Below, piece after piece: positions 1 to 11,300 of a stretch of 64,000 bases of DNA (positions are counted from its first letter, which is position 1; each line of letters begins with the position of its first letter). A model generated the notes under the pieces. It was given only the letters and a program-made list of their open reading frames with translations, had not been told where the DNA came from and ran no database searches. Origin of the DNA: Protea cynaroides (Eukaryota > Streptophyta > Magnoliopsida > Proteales > Proteaceae). A program made the position numbers and the translations under genes. Location: assembly GCA_028583415.1 (NCBI GenBank), contig CM053265.1, positions 36,806,873 through 36,870,872 of the forward strand. The letters are read 5' to 3'.

Positions 1-586
1 CTCCGAAATCCTACACTCAACCATATCTAACCTAAGGTCTGTAGAAACTCATGGAATTAGTATCCATACCTGAGAAGATTACTTTTTCTCTGCAATTTCT
101 TCTCCTTTTTGCTAAGCCTTCTTCCTAGCCTCCTTTCTTCCTCTTTTCCTTCTTCTCTCTTTCTCTCAATTCAATTAGGGTTGTGAAAGGAGTGAATGTG
201 GCTTAGGAACGTCCTTTAAATAGACTAGGAATGTCCTATAATAATCCCATTGAGATTTGGAAAGAATCCCAACCGAAAATTAGGAAATTTCCTAATTTCA
301 GTTTCGTCAGAAACCGAGGGTCGATGGGAGGGTCGATGATCCCGTCGATCCTAGGGTCTTAAGCTGTCCGACCCTCCCTTCAAAACTGAGGGTCTGACTT
401 TCTGTTTTGGGAGGTCTGACCCTACTTGGCTGGGTGTGCGACCCTCCCCTAGAATTAAGTGTTTTTGGGTCGATTTTATACTTGGGATCTCGATCTCCTT
501 CATGCCCTTGGTCCATTTGACTCGACCATGATGGGTAAACCTGGTTCAAGGTGGTAAGACCGGGTTAAATTGACACGGGTCCTACA
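1..586 (-). repeat. Family-T LTR, partial (element E1, cut by window edge)
   Basis: This stretch matches the right-hand quarter of the LTRs of E2, E4 and E5. It has the CT-rich block, the block reading GGGTTGTGAAAGGAGTGAA, a TTTAAATAG TATA-like site near 220, the GGGTCGA/CGACCC word cluster at 310-450, and the terminal block ending CCTACA at 586. On the minus strand it is the start of an LTR (TGTAGGACCC, elsewhere TGTAAGACCC). The rest lies left of the window, so solo LTR and full element cannot be told apart. The flank after 586 continues as another LTR (E0), so E1 seems to have inserted into E0. TTGTT at 587-591 is the candidate target duplication, but its partner is outside the window. Confidence 0.85.
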
Positions 587-1669
587 TTGTTCCCTCACCT
601 TTGATCGATGGTTGTTCCTCTTCCAAGCTTTGTAAATCACTTTTGAATCACTTGAAAACCTACTAAATTTATGGATTCTAAGTTAGAGTTCATATTCATT
701 AATTACAGTGTTTAAATGTCCCATCTGGAACCAATCAGACCTCTAAAAGCTGAGTGGTTGTAGGTGTGGCTGCACCTTTGGTCTCAGTTTCTATGACCAC
801 AGGGTGTGTGGTCGCATATCATGCGACCACATACATGCGACCACATCATCCCTGGAAACTTCCTTAGGGCGTGTGGTCTATACATGTGCCTCGTGTGGTC
901 GAGCATAGCTATGACCACACGAGTGTTTGGTCGACATTCGTTCTCAGTTTAACCCCTTCATGATTTGATTCCTTGAACTATCACTAGGGTCTTTCCTAAG
1001 ATTGATCTATGGCCTTAAGTTTGTATTTTTCACAATTATCTACTCCAACCTACTCTTCATGGATTTCCTTTGAGTTTCCATCTATGGGTCGCATGGTTGA
1101 GATCTTTCTTTGTATCAGTACTTCCTCCATGATCTATTATAGGCATTCAACTAATGTAGGGGATGTTTTCATACCTCAAACTTTCTAAAGAATCAAAGCC
1201 CTCTCTAAAATTCCTCCTCTTAGTCTTCCTCTTCAATTCTCCTTCTCTTCCTCCTCCTCTCTTTCTCTCTCTTTTAGTTTGAGTTTTAAAAGAATGAAAG
1301 AGGCTAAGGGACGTCCTATATATAGAGGAAAACCCTCCATATAAAGTCCCACTTTGATTAGAAAAGAAACCCCTTCAGATTAGGATGGTTTCCTAATTTT
1401 GGAGTCAATTATACCATCGCATGGTCGCACATGGGGTCACAGGATCCGTGGGACCACAAGTCCCAGACTCTAGTGGTCTCATTATTCAGAGGTGTAGTCG
1501 ACCATACCTATTTAGGTATGCGACCACACGTCTCAATTAGATGATTTATGGTTCGAATTACATACCTAGCCTTATGGTTTCTTCAAGCACTTGGTCCGCT
1601 TGGTCCGACCATGATAGGGAGACTTGATACAAGGTGGTAAAATCGGGTTAGTATGATACGGGTCTTACA
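587..1669 (-). repeat. Diverged relative of the family-T LTR (E0)
   Basis: It shares the order of landmarks with family-T LTRs: a CCCTCACCTT...CCAAGCTTTG block at the left, a CT-rich block at 1205-1275, a TATATATAG TATA-like site near 1318, and a right end reading GGTGGTAAAATCGGGTTA...GGGTCTTACA at 1669. Where family T has GGGTCGA/TCGACCC words, E0 has GCGACCACA/TGTGGTCGC words (about 780-935 and 1416-1530). No purine-tract-like CTCCCC follows 1669, so its body is not on the right. It is a solo LTR or a 5' LTR whose left part is interrupted by E1. Confidence 0.75.
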
Positions 1670-1793
1670 CTAATATATAGTTGGTTGTCAGGATATTTGA
1701 TATTGATTTTGATAAGATAATCAGAATTATCTTTTTGGTTTTGAGATTCTTGAGAAGAAATAATTGATGCCTTATCAAGAATATGTTTTTTTT

Positions 1794-2291
1794 TTATGTA
1801 GAGTTAGGTTGTGAACCAGACTCAAGAAGATTTGGTTTTGATTTGTTAGATCCTTGTTCAGGAATCACGACATGCTTTGGAGTTGAAGTAGATCGAAGGT
1901 TAGACCTATGGTCTATTAATTTTGATTTGGAAGAGGACCCGACAACTATTGGGGATAAATCTGGTGGAATAGCTGGATCAGGACCATCTATGGATTTTTG
2001 CTTATGATCTGGGGGATCTCCTAGTTTAGAGGATCGATCTCGATCAGAGATAACAATGGACTTTTGATTGGGATTTTTGTTCTGTATTTTCTGTTGAGAA
2101 TTTTGGATTTTCTGGTTTTGAAGATCCATTTCCATATCCAAAGTTTGGATAAAGTCAATGAATTTTGGATGAATTGGAATGTGATAAAATGGATATTTGA
2201 TACGATGGATTTGGGTAAATGTGTCTAAATAGACATAAAATGACATGTTCATTTTGATGGTATCCATATGGTCATTCCAATTTTGTTTCAT
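1794..2291 (-). CDS. Unrecognised 165-aa ORF downstream of a primer-binding site
   Basis: This is the only sizeable minus-strand ORF following the primer site at 2942-2954. The N-terminal 60 residues are mixed hydrophobic and aromatic and include a segment reading YPFYHIPIHPKFIDF. Residues 60-85 are Gln/Asn/Lys-rich with a possible short coiled coil. The rest is Ser/Pro/Asp-rich and probably disordered. I see no zinc knuckle and no catalytic motif. Position suggests a gag-like or other first ORF of the degenerate element around it, but homology is not established and it could be a chance reading frame. Confidence 0.3.
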   Translation of the reverse strand: MKQNWNDHMDTIKMNMSFYVYLDTFTQIHRIKYPFYHIPIHPKFIDFIQTLDMEMDLQNQKIQNSQQKIQNKNPNQKSIVISDRDRSSKLGDPPDHKQKSIDGPDPAIPPDLSPIVVGSSSKSKLIDHRSNLRSTSTPKHVVIPEQGSNKSKPNLLESGSQPNST

Positions 2292-2941
2292 ATGTTTTTG
2301 TTCATCTGATGAGAAATGGTTAAAAAATCAGTTTCTTATGATGCTATGTTTGGGAAGATCAAAGTCTTTATGAAGAAGAGGTTTGTTTATTTGAAAATCA
2401 AAAGGTTGACTTTTGGGAATAGTTGGAATATATTTTTAAAACCCGCAACTACGACCTGATGTGCTAAGACCATCATCTCTAATGATATTAGGTCATTTTT
2501 CTAAATAATAGTCATAAATTGAGAATAGTGTATAATATTTTGGTTGAGTAATACTCTTACCTACTGAATTGAAATAATATAAAATATTTTAAAAGGGTTA
2601 AGCTTCTATTGGGAATAATGTAAAATATTTTGGAAGAATTATGCTCTTACCCTCCGTACCGAACAATGGCCAGGGCTTCGTCTGACTTTGTTCAGGCTCA
2701 GACTCATCGTGACTTCGGGACTTACACTCACATCTGTCCTCCACAATCTATTGTCAATCTTGCTGTATACCTCTGTCTGTACCTTTTTTTTGAGGTGGGC
2801 ACCGACAAAATAGTAACATATACCCAATTTAAGCAAACACCAAACAAAATATAGACATACGTCCAAACATAGTAGGAATTAAGTAAACAACAAATAAAAT
2901 AAAAACATACACCCAATACCCGCCTAATTTCTCAGGCAAAT

Positions 2942-2954
2942 GGCTCTGATACCA
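2942..2954 (-). other. Primer-binding site, tRNA-iMet type
   Basis: The plus strand reads GGCTCTGATACCA, so the minus strand reads TGGTATCAGAGCC, complementary to the 3' end of plant initiator tRNA-Met. A TG (TGACTTAGG on plus) begins 4 nt to the right, consistent with an LTR ending in CA on the minus strand. Confidence 0.7.
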
Positions 2955-3369
2955 TAAGTGACTTAGGATTTAAAGCAAGACCAGAGTAATAAATATGTGG
3001 AATTTGAAAAATAAAAGGAAAACCGACCATAAAGGTGGTATATGCAAGATGCAAAATGAAATTATATATCATAAACTGAAAGTAAAATGCGGCAACAAGT
3101 TACAATCATGAATGAAAATATAAAATGAAAGTTTGAAAATAAATTATAGAGTACTGAAAGAACTTACAGGACACTGATACAATTTGATAGTGTTAGGATA
3201 CAAGCTTCTTCGAAGATTGAAACCTAAAACTATGGAGGGTTATGAATAGAAGGGATGAAAGAAGAAAACGAACACTCCTTGATGAAGTCTCCCGCCTTCA
3301 GGTGAGTACTCTCTCTTACTTCTAGCTTCTGTCTAAAATTTGCCTCCCCGAATTGAGAGGAGTCCTTCT

Positions 3370-3379
3370 CTATTTATAG
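3370..3379 (-). promoter_or_regulatory. TATA box of the unclassified element
   Basis: The minus strand reads CTATAAATAG, a near-consensus plant TATA box. It lies about 415 nt upstream of the primer site, a plausible distance for a leader. The 32-bp repeat block lies about 360-580 bp further upstream. Confidence 0.5.
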
Positions 3380-3740
3380 AATGAAGGAGTCTTGATACTG
3401 CTTTGGATGCTGCTTTGGATGTTGCCTTGGATGCTACTTTGGAGCATTGGATGCTGGTGCCGGACCGAGCTTTTGGAAAAGAAAAGATGATTGCCAATTT
3501 GTCTCCTCTTTTCTTTTGATTTTGAATTTTGAATTTCTTTTGAAAAAGAGAAATGATTTCTTTTTAAAAATCTTCTCCATATCTTTTTTCTTTTGCTTTT
3601 GACTGCTTTTGCTGACCATAATTCATGGGATTTGAATTTTAAGATCCGCACCGAGGCATTCCACATATCCAAAGACACTATTTTTCCCTTTGGTTTGGAT
3701 CAGGATTTATACCGTATTAGTGTGGGCCCGGTAGTGGCTT

Positions 3741-3951
3741 GACTATTTAGACTGAGATAGTTACAGAATACTTTTGGATACGGTTACGTATTAGACCCGA
3801 CTATCTATACTGAGATAGTAGCAGAATATGATTGGATACGGCTTTATATTATACCGAATACAGTTTGATACGGACTGTATTAGACCTGAATACATTTTGA
3901 TACAGGTGGTATTATACCTGAATACAGTTGGATATAGGCAGCATTATACCT
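3741..3951 (-). repeat. Tandem repeats upstream of the TATA box
   Basis: Two longer units of about 57 bp (3741-3798, 3799-3855) share GACTAT..ACTGAGATAGT and a GGATACGG core. They are followed by three 32-bp units at 3856-3887, 3888-3919 and 3920-3951, each starting GAATACA and ending TTA(G/T)ACCT or TTATACCT. All units share GGATA or TGATAC. Their position upstream of the minus-strand TATA box suggests a promoter or enhancer minisatellite. Confidence 0.7.
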
Positions 3952-4481
3952 GTACCATTCTTGTGTCATGGCTGATGTGTTGTAGTCTTTTTGGCAAAGA
4001 TTCAGCCTTCGAACAGATTTGATGCGTCTTTACTAGCAGTCGTTTGCTGTGGACTAGCCAAGACTTTAACCGGGTCTTGGTCCATTATGCCCATTTGGTT
4101 CGGGACATTATTTGGTGCAGGCTTGGTTGGTACCCTTTTGGGAACCTTTTTATATACGATTTGATCTTCGTCTTTGGGTGACAAATGCTTGGACTAGTTC
4201 TTCAAGGCCTTGGTATGCATATGGATCAGAATTTGGAGCATATGGATCTTGAGAGAACTGTTCTTGCGATATATATATATATATAGTTCCTATTTATTTT
4301 CGTTCATCATTCTCTTCTTGTATTGTGGTTCAAACTAGGGTATTATTTCCCTTCTTACTATTGTTGGTTCTTATATGTCTTTTAAATTTAATCCTAAGCA
4401 TCTGTCATTAACAAGTGGCAATGCATGTGCAGGGCAAACCTGTATTTAGAATCAGAATAGTTGTGTTATGATACTAAGTGT

Positions 4482-7264
4482 TGTCACAGCCCATTCTAAG
4501 AAATCAGACGTGATATCTGGGTCAACCCAATAGCTAACCCGAATCCTTCAGCAATCGACAACTACAGTGATCTACTATACAAATCTCACAGTCTACACAG
4601 ACAATAACCACAATAGTAATGAAAGAAATCTGAGTAATAATAGTAGAAGTAGTAAAAAATGCCAGATGCTAACTATATGATAACATAATGTAAAATAAGG
4701 TAAGTCTTGTGAATCTCACATCACATTGTTCTTCACAAAATAACATAATATCTCATATACAAATATCCTGAATTAAATAGTAAATTTAAAATCATTGTTT
4801 CAAATAGATCTCAATGTTTATCCACATCAGAGTCAAAAAGTTAAAGAAAAGTATAGAGAGGGGTGCGTCAAGCGTAAACGTAGTCACTGCATGTAGAACC
4901 CTCACCATGCTCTCCCACAACATCCTTAGCACGGGTAGCATCATGAGCCCTCAATAAACTCAACTACAGTATAGTCACCTGGATCAACATCTAAAAAATA
5001 AGTATCGATATGAGAGTGAGCTCCCATCCCAGCTCAATGAGAAGTCCAGTATCACATGCACGCATCATACAACATCCAATGAAATGAAATAAGTTCATTT
5101 AATTAGGTCTCAGGAAATGTACTACTATGGTCTCATATTGAGATTTAGCCAACGCTTTTGGTCCCACCTACAGCTATTAGCCTCCAACTCTTATACACTG
5201 GACAAGGTAGAAGAAGAATACAAGATCCCAAATTATTAAACTCCATCTAAAAGTGAACCCCCATCCAGGTCCTCCAAACCTTTTTGGCTCGTCACCTCCC
5301 AACATAGACTCTGTCTCACGTCAGCTGCAATGCACCCACACATCACTGACTCTTCCCTCGGGTCACCCAACCTTTGAAAGTATGAGTCTATGTCAGTATC
5401 TTAACCCTTACTGGAAGGGCGTTGGATATAGGTTAATATCACCACTTATTTCTATCATGTGCATCCATTTTAAATAGGGCTACACCCCAGTAGAGACCCC
5501 CAGCTCCACTCCCATGGATCCCCGTATCCCTGCTAGTTAGCAATTCCAACATGATGCATGTGTCCATGCTCCAATGCTATACATGAACCACCATTCATGG
5601 TGATTATATATATTAAGTAAAACAAGGCTTTTCCCCAGTAAGGAGCCCCGATACTACTCTCATAAACCACCGTGCCCCCGCGAAGGTAATAACATAAAAC
5701 AACATTGCTCGTATATTGTGCTCCCACATGCTACATGACCATCATACCCATATAATTCATCACACAAAATATATATATAGCTGTTGTTATGCAAATGCAT
5801 GCTCAATAATAACAGTTTATTAGATGGCATGTTATAAGCATAGTCATAGCAAGTTATAAACGTAAACATAGCATGTTATCATCCCAAACATAGCATGTTA
5901 TTGACATAAAAGTAGACATCTTAGAATTCCCTAATTACTAAGGACTAGATCCCTCACCTGATTGCACTTATAGTGCAGTTGCAAATGCTAAGCCTAGTAG
6001 AAGGCTAACACTTTGTCGGAGTCTGAAACCTATTCCATAGGATAATTATTCATTAGTTGATTGGATAACTTTTAATCCATATAGAGAAGTTTTTTAAGTC
6101 CATACACAGGTTCCAAGATAAGCTAAGAATCCAATGGTTGGTCCCATAAATCCTAGGTAAGACATATGGGCTTTTAGAACCAGAGGCGGATAAAGGATAC
6201 AGTTGGTACATCCTCCAGTTCTTCCCTCAGCAACAACACTTAGAAGAATTCAATAGTTTTCAAATAAACCAGAGGGATAGACAGATGGTGTGTCATCCGG
6301 CACATCCTCTGGATATCTTTTCATTGGTTATTGAGAACATATGGCATATATTTTGGAGGCATTGCTAAGTGGTATTCCTTCCAGCAGATCCTTCGGATAC
6401 CATGATGTTCACAAGGTATATATGTCTAGAGCCTCCGATGGATTCCGGAGACTAGGACTTCAGTGTCTTCAGAGGATATGCCCCCAGTGTATCTTCTGCA
6501 GCGAGTGTAGAAGTCACTCGAACCAGAGTTCTGGCCTTCCATCCTTGAGGCATTTCGTTCCCAATGCTCATTCTATGGCTTATAGTCGATGTGAATCATC
6601 TTCCCAAGCTAGGGGAAGGGATTAGAGTCAACATTGACTCACTTTCATCCCAACTACAATGTATGTAAACAACCTCTCTTCTAGGGTTTATGTTTTGGTC
6701 TCCATTGGTGGTGGCCAGTAATGTGGAATGTCCCACCATTAATCTATCATGGTTGCTGGAAGAGAAAGTGACATAAACCTCTTTTATGGGTGAACCACCA
6801 AGGCCACTAGGGTTTGGGCTTACCTCCATTAATGGTAGTCACTAATGGAGGAGTAACCCCATTGTCTAACCATTAGTGCTGAAGGAGAGAGAAAGAGAGA
6901 GTAAGGTGGACTTTCCTTATAAGAGAGAGAGATAAGGACACAAGTTGAGCTCCTTCACCAATCCCAAAGCCTTCTCTATGAATCCCAAAGTCAAGAGAGT
7001 AAAATTAGAGATTGGGATCCCAAAGAAAGAGAGTGTCCCATGCATGTAGTTCTCGCACATGAATCTGGCGAAGCTACTGGGTGGTGTTCCTTCTGGTAGT
7101 GCCTCCAATTAGGTTATTTTATAGCCCCCCGATTAGCATAATGGCACCCATGCATTGGAATGTATGTAGGGCCACTCTAGGCCCATCCTAATGTGCCTAT
7201 ATTGTCATGAATAGATAGAAGGACTCACCTAAGGTTCGGATGTATCCATTTGATCCGTGTTGGG
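4482..7264 (-). repeat. Old, distant relative of the family-T LTR (E6), truncated
   Basis: It starts TGTCACAGCCC at 4482, just after a decayed tRNA-iMet primer site (TGATACTAAG), mirroring the primer site and TGTCACACCCC start of family T. Other landmarks occur in the same order: a GTGAGCTC..CTCAATGAG block near 5020, a CCCTCACCTGATTGC block near 5950, a purine-rich block at 6880-6935 and a TTTATAGCC site near 7118. The usual ...GGGTCTTACA end is absent because an Athila-like LTR begins at 7265. A cluster of ATCC(T)C(C/T)GGAT-type words lies at 6200-6500, where family T has GGGTCGA words. No coding capacity was recognised across these 2.8 kb. Confidence 0.6.
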
Positions 7265-8785
7265 TGATGCGTGTCGAGCGCTCAAATTAAATTACCTTAC
7301 TTTGAAACGTAGATAGTAACAAGTAAGGGTCAAACCCACAAGGATTGAATGATCAAGATTAAAATGTTTAATTAACCTAAAGAGAGAAAAATAAATGAAA
7401 ATGAAATAAGACTAAAAAATAACCAATTGTTGTACTAAAGCAGATTCTGATTGATCTTATTAGCACAACTTCATTGGCTATTCTATGTATAGAGGGAGGT
7501 ATGTTTGCAATAGAAAAAAATAGTAATTAATTATCTATAATGAAAGAATAAAGAGTAAAGTAATACAAATATCAATGATTAAACCAATAAGAGAAAGCTT
7601 CGGTCAAAAGGATACTTACACCATCTTCGTAAACTTGTTCATCGACATAAAGGATAATCAATTCCAATTGAATAATCAATCAAGAAAAGTAGGACTAGGC
7701 CTAAAATCCTTAGTCTTTTCTTAAGATTGATCTATTAAAATATAGCTTATTAATAGTACCCTTACTCTTAAATCAATCCCAAGACTAGGCTCTCGATTTG
7801 ATTCAGGAATAGCATTAACAATTAGAAAGACGATTAGAATTAAACGTTAAGTACACACCAGCGTGGTTTAATTACTTAAATCTGATTTCTCCTAGGAATA
7901 TAACATTAATTTGTCCATTAACATCAATCCCATTGCCACTGACATAGAATAATCAATTGATAGCAATCCAATTCTAATCTAACAATCGATTAGATAAAAA
8001 AATCAATTAGTAGTACTCCTAATCAACCCATTCATCAATCATTCTACACATAAATTGGAAGAAATCAAATATTCAATTAAAAATCAATAAATAAGAATAA
8101 GTCTCACAAGTTTACAATGATGGCTTCAACTCCGTCTAACCAAAGATAAGAAAGTTAGCCATACATGACTTCTTCAAGAATACAAGAATAAAAGAAAGAG
8201 AGTTATTCTTCAGTCATTGCCTTCTTTCTCAATCACTCTTGGATGATCTTTACGTAGGCTTTATATTGTTTAAATAGCCAAAATACAAGACTAAAATTGG
8301 TATGCCTAGATTTGACAACCTTATTACATGGAAATAAAAATTAAACAAAATCCTCATTTCTAGATTAGATGAAAATCATTCCATTATTAAACAATTGTCA
8401 CCCCCAAATCTACCAAATTTTGTAAGATTCTAGAGTTGTGTATATTCTTCTTAAGATTTCAAACAATCAATCAAGGTCTTCCAATAGTGAACCTTCCGTG
8501 TGTAGCAACCTTCCTTCTCTGGTTTAGATTTGGATCAATTTTCCAGATCAGATTTTAAAACCACATTTGGGAGGCCAAACGAACTCTTTCCATGTCAGAA
8601 TCCTACATGAAATTCAAAACATTAATATTGAAAGTTCTAGAATTTTTTCATCTTTTATTAATTAATTAACAAGATTTCTAAAATATATCAAACTCATAAA
8701 TAAATTATATTAAGCTCAATAAGGAATAAAACACCCTAAAAATCATAATGCAAAAGGAAAAAAATGTATAATTATGTACTTATCA
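7265..8785 (-). repeat. 3' LTR of the Athila-like element
   Basis: The plus strand begins TGATGCGTGTCGAGCGCTC and ends ACTTATCA at 8785, so the LTR is TGATAAGT...GACACGCATCA on the minus strand, with TG...CA ends and 1521 bp. The block around 7325 (GGGTCAAACCCACAAGG) is typical of plant Athila/Tat LTR ends as I know them. It is directly followed by a purine tract. Confidence 0.8.
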
Positions 8786-8800
8786 AATTCCCCCACACTT
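8786..8800 (-). other. Polypurine tract of the Athila-like element
   Basis: The minus strand reads AAGTGTGGGGGAATT immediately before the LTR start TGATAAGT. This is the expected position and composition of the plus-strand primer. Confidence 0.75.
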
Positions 8801-10151
8801 AGCCTTGGCACATCCTTGGGCAAAAAAAAAAAAAATTCCTAAACTACTCCACTTTCGTAGGAACCACGATTGCACTTAGCATGTACAACAAGCTATTGAA
8901 CCCCTAGGTTACACCTAGTGGACGAGTTGTGTTTCGTGAGGGTTTGCAGTGAATCTACCCACAAAATTCAAAGAAAAATATTTTTAGCTTTGACAAATTA
9001 CATGAATTAAATAAAACTCTAAGTACTCTATTGTTATAACTCATAAACAAAATTAAACTCAATAGAGAACTTAAATCTTATCAAAGATACAATAACATCA
9101 TTTTAGTCACCATCTTCAACAAATTCATATTAATATCCATCTATAGTGTGAAGTGATGTAACTCAATTAGTAACGGGCTTTACAGTATACTTCAAGAAAA
9201 ATAACATTCTTTTTTTTTCCATCGACTTATGCAATATCCATTTTCTTAGGCTTTCTAAGTTACCCATGTAGCAAGTGTTGGGTCAGTGACTCCCAAACCA
9301 ATTGGCTTTAGGGCACTAGGTGTAGAGACACCCCTAGGACTTAACAACTCTAGTTACAAAGGCCACAAAATCAAAAAATTTGGAAGTCAATTTTTTTTCC
9401 ATCGACCTGTGCAATGTCCATTTTCTTAGCCTTTCTAAGTTACCCATGTAGCAAGTGTTGGGTCAGTGACTCCCAAACCAGTTGGCTTTAGCGTACTAGG
9501 TTTAGAGACACCCCTAGGACTTAATAATAACTCAAGTAACAAAGGCCACGAAATCAGACTTAGTCAATTAAACTGCTGATAATCATCTCAATTTTTTTTT
9601 GTTTTTTAGGCATTTTGGACATTAAAGCAGTTATTTATTCTTTTTCAAGTTTTTTTTTTTTTTTTTTTTTGGACTTGCCATTTCTCAAATTCACCATTTA
9701 TTCCCCACAACTAAGAGTTGGCGCAAACGTGAATTACAAAGACACATAACAATAAAACTTTATCTCAGATGGTGATTCAAATTTAGTTGCATATCTAATA
9801 TAAGGTTCAAGAATCCCAATAATTTAATCATATTTAAAAAGTTCAACTTGGTCACTTTAGAGAATTAATCTAAACTTGTAACTGGACAAATAAATTTTTT
9901 TTTAGTTAGTATATACAAGCAATATATACTAACAACATGTAAAAATAAAAACAAAACACATCCTAGAATTCCCCCACACTTAAAACATACATTGTCCCCA
10001 ATGTAAGGCTAAATGCAAAGAAAAGATAAAAACAAACATAATATCTATGAAAATAAAAGGAGAAAGGATTAAGAAAGCAAATCTAATTTCTTGGGTTGCC
10101 TCCCAAGCAGCGCTTTTGTTTAACGACGTTCGCTCGACTCTGCAGCTTTCC
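8801..10151 (-). other. Athila-like 3' untranslated region
   Basis: There is no coding region here. The stretch holds poly(A)/poly(T) runs (8822-8834, 9648-9670), a 180-bp tandem duplication, a second CCCCCACACTTAAAA block near 9970, and the block GGGTTGCCTCCCAAGCAGCG near 10098, which recurs downstream of integrase in plant Athila-type elements. Confidence 0.6.
9211..9570 (-). repeat. 180-bp tandem duplication in the Athila-like 3' region
   Basis: Copies start at 9211 and 9391, each with a T-run followed by CCATCGAC. Both contain TTACCCATGTAGCAAGTGTT and GAGACACCCCTAGGACTTAA. They differ by scattered substitutions, so the duplication is not recent. Confidence 0.85.
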
Positions 10152-11300
10152 TCAATCTAAAAAAAGTGAATCTTCTAAGTCCATAGCTTCCTCAACCAAC
10201 GAGTTCACTTGAAAACCTTCATGGTAAGGTTTAAGTCTATATCCATTGACCTTGAAGATCATTTGAGTGTCCAATCTTTGAATTTCAACTTTACCATGTG
10301 GAAAGACAATAATAACAATAAAAGGACCAATCCAGTGAGACTGCAACTTACCAGGAAATAACTGAAGCCTTGAATTATAAAGGAGCACTTTTTGTCCAAC
10401 AATAAATTGCTTTTTAGAAATCATTTTATCATGAAAAGCCTTCGTCTTTTCCTTATAAATCCGAGAGTTCTCATAAGCTCCATTGCGAATCTCCTCTAAC
10501 TCTTGTAATTGCAACTTTCGTTGCTCGCCCACCTTATCCTTATGTTACACTGCTTAATTGCCCAGAATGCCTTGTGCTCCAATTCCACCGGTAGATGACA
10601 TGTTTTTTCATAAACCAACCGATATGGAAACATCCCTATAGGTGTCTTATAAGCAGTCCTATAAGCCCATAGTGCATCATCAAGTCTTGTACTCTAGTCT
10701 TTCCTATTCGGATTAACTATTTTTTCTAAAATTGACTTCACCTCTCTATTAGATACCTTGGCTTGCCATTAGTTTGTTGATGGTAGGCAGTTGAAACCTT
10801 ATGGGTTACAACATACCTCTTAAGCAGTGCTGCTACAGAGTGGTTACAAAAGTGAGTCCCTCTATCACTGATCATTGCCCGTGGGATCCCAAACCTAACA
10901 AAAATATAAGACTTGACAAAATTTGCAACCACTTTAGAATCATCAGTTCGGATGGCTTTTTCTTCCACCCACTTTGACACATAATCAACAGCATGTAAAA
11001 TATAAACATTGCCAAAAGAATTAGGAAAAGGACCCATAAAGTCAATGCCCCAAACATCAAAAATTTCAAAAATAAGTATGGGGGTCTGTGGCATTTGATC
11101 CCTACGGGCCACATTACCTGAGTATTGGCAATGAGTGCATGACTTTCAAAATATATATACATCATGAAATAAAGATGGCCAAAAGAAGCCACATTCAAGC
11201 ACTTTTCTTGCTGTTCTTTTAGGACCGAAATGTCCACCACATGCATACGAATGACAAAAGATAAGAATGGATTCAAATTCAATTTTGGGTACGCACCTTC
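10152..11300 (-). pseudogene. Athila-like integrase
   Basis: The zinc-binding part lies near 11130-11300 (GGHFGPKRTARK, then CTHC after an in-frame stop). The core at 10738-11112 shows the first Asp in WGIDFMGPFP and the second in ISDRGTHF. At the third acidic position (normally Glu after QTNGQ) the frame reads Lys, and a 1-nt loss there shifts the frame. The rest continues in another frame through 10533-10737. The C-terminal part at 10152-10532 has the Athila signatures YENSRIYKEKTKAFHD and FPHGKVEI. It is clearly non-functional. Confidence 0.85.

Larger units (their letters stand above)
1670..4481 (-). mobile_element. 5' end of an unclassified reverse-transcribing element
   Basis: On the minus strand this segment has, in order, a repeat block (3741-3951), a TATA box (3370-3379), a leader, a tRNA-iMet-type primer site (2942-2954) and an ORF (1794-2291). 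This is the layout of the 5' end of an LTR retrotransposon. If the LTR ends ...AAGTCA at 2959, it is followed by a 4-nt spacer and the primer site. Plant caulimovirid (pararetrovirus) genomes use the same primer tRNA and a similar promoter-leader-primer order, so an integrated pararetrovirus fragment is an alternative. No protease, RT or integrase motif is present in the window, so the family is left open. A short minus ORF at 4002-4184 has no recognisable content. A short (AT)n tract lies near 4268-4284. Confidence 0.45.

Noticed and set aside
307..549. 80-codon minus ORF in the LTR end, with relatives at 32033-32284 and 41684-41902
   Set aside because: This is a shadow of the GGGTCGA/CGACCC word region present in each LTR. 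It has no independent support as a protein.
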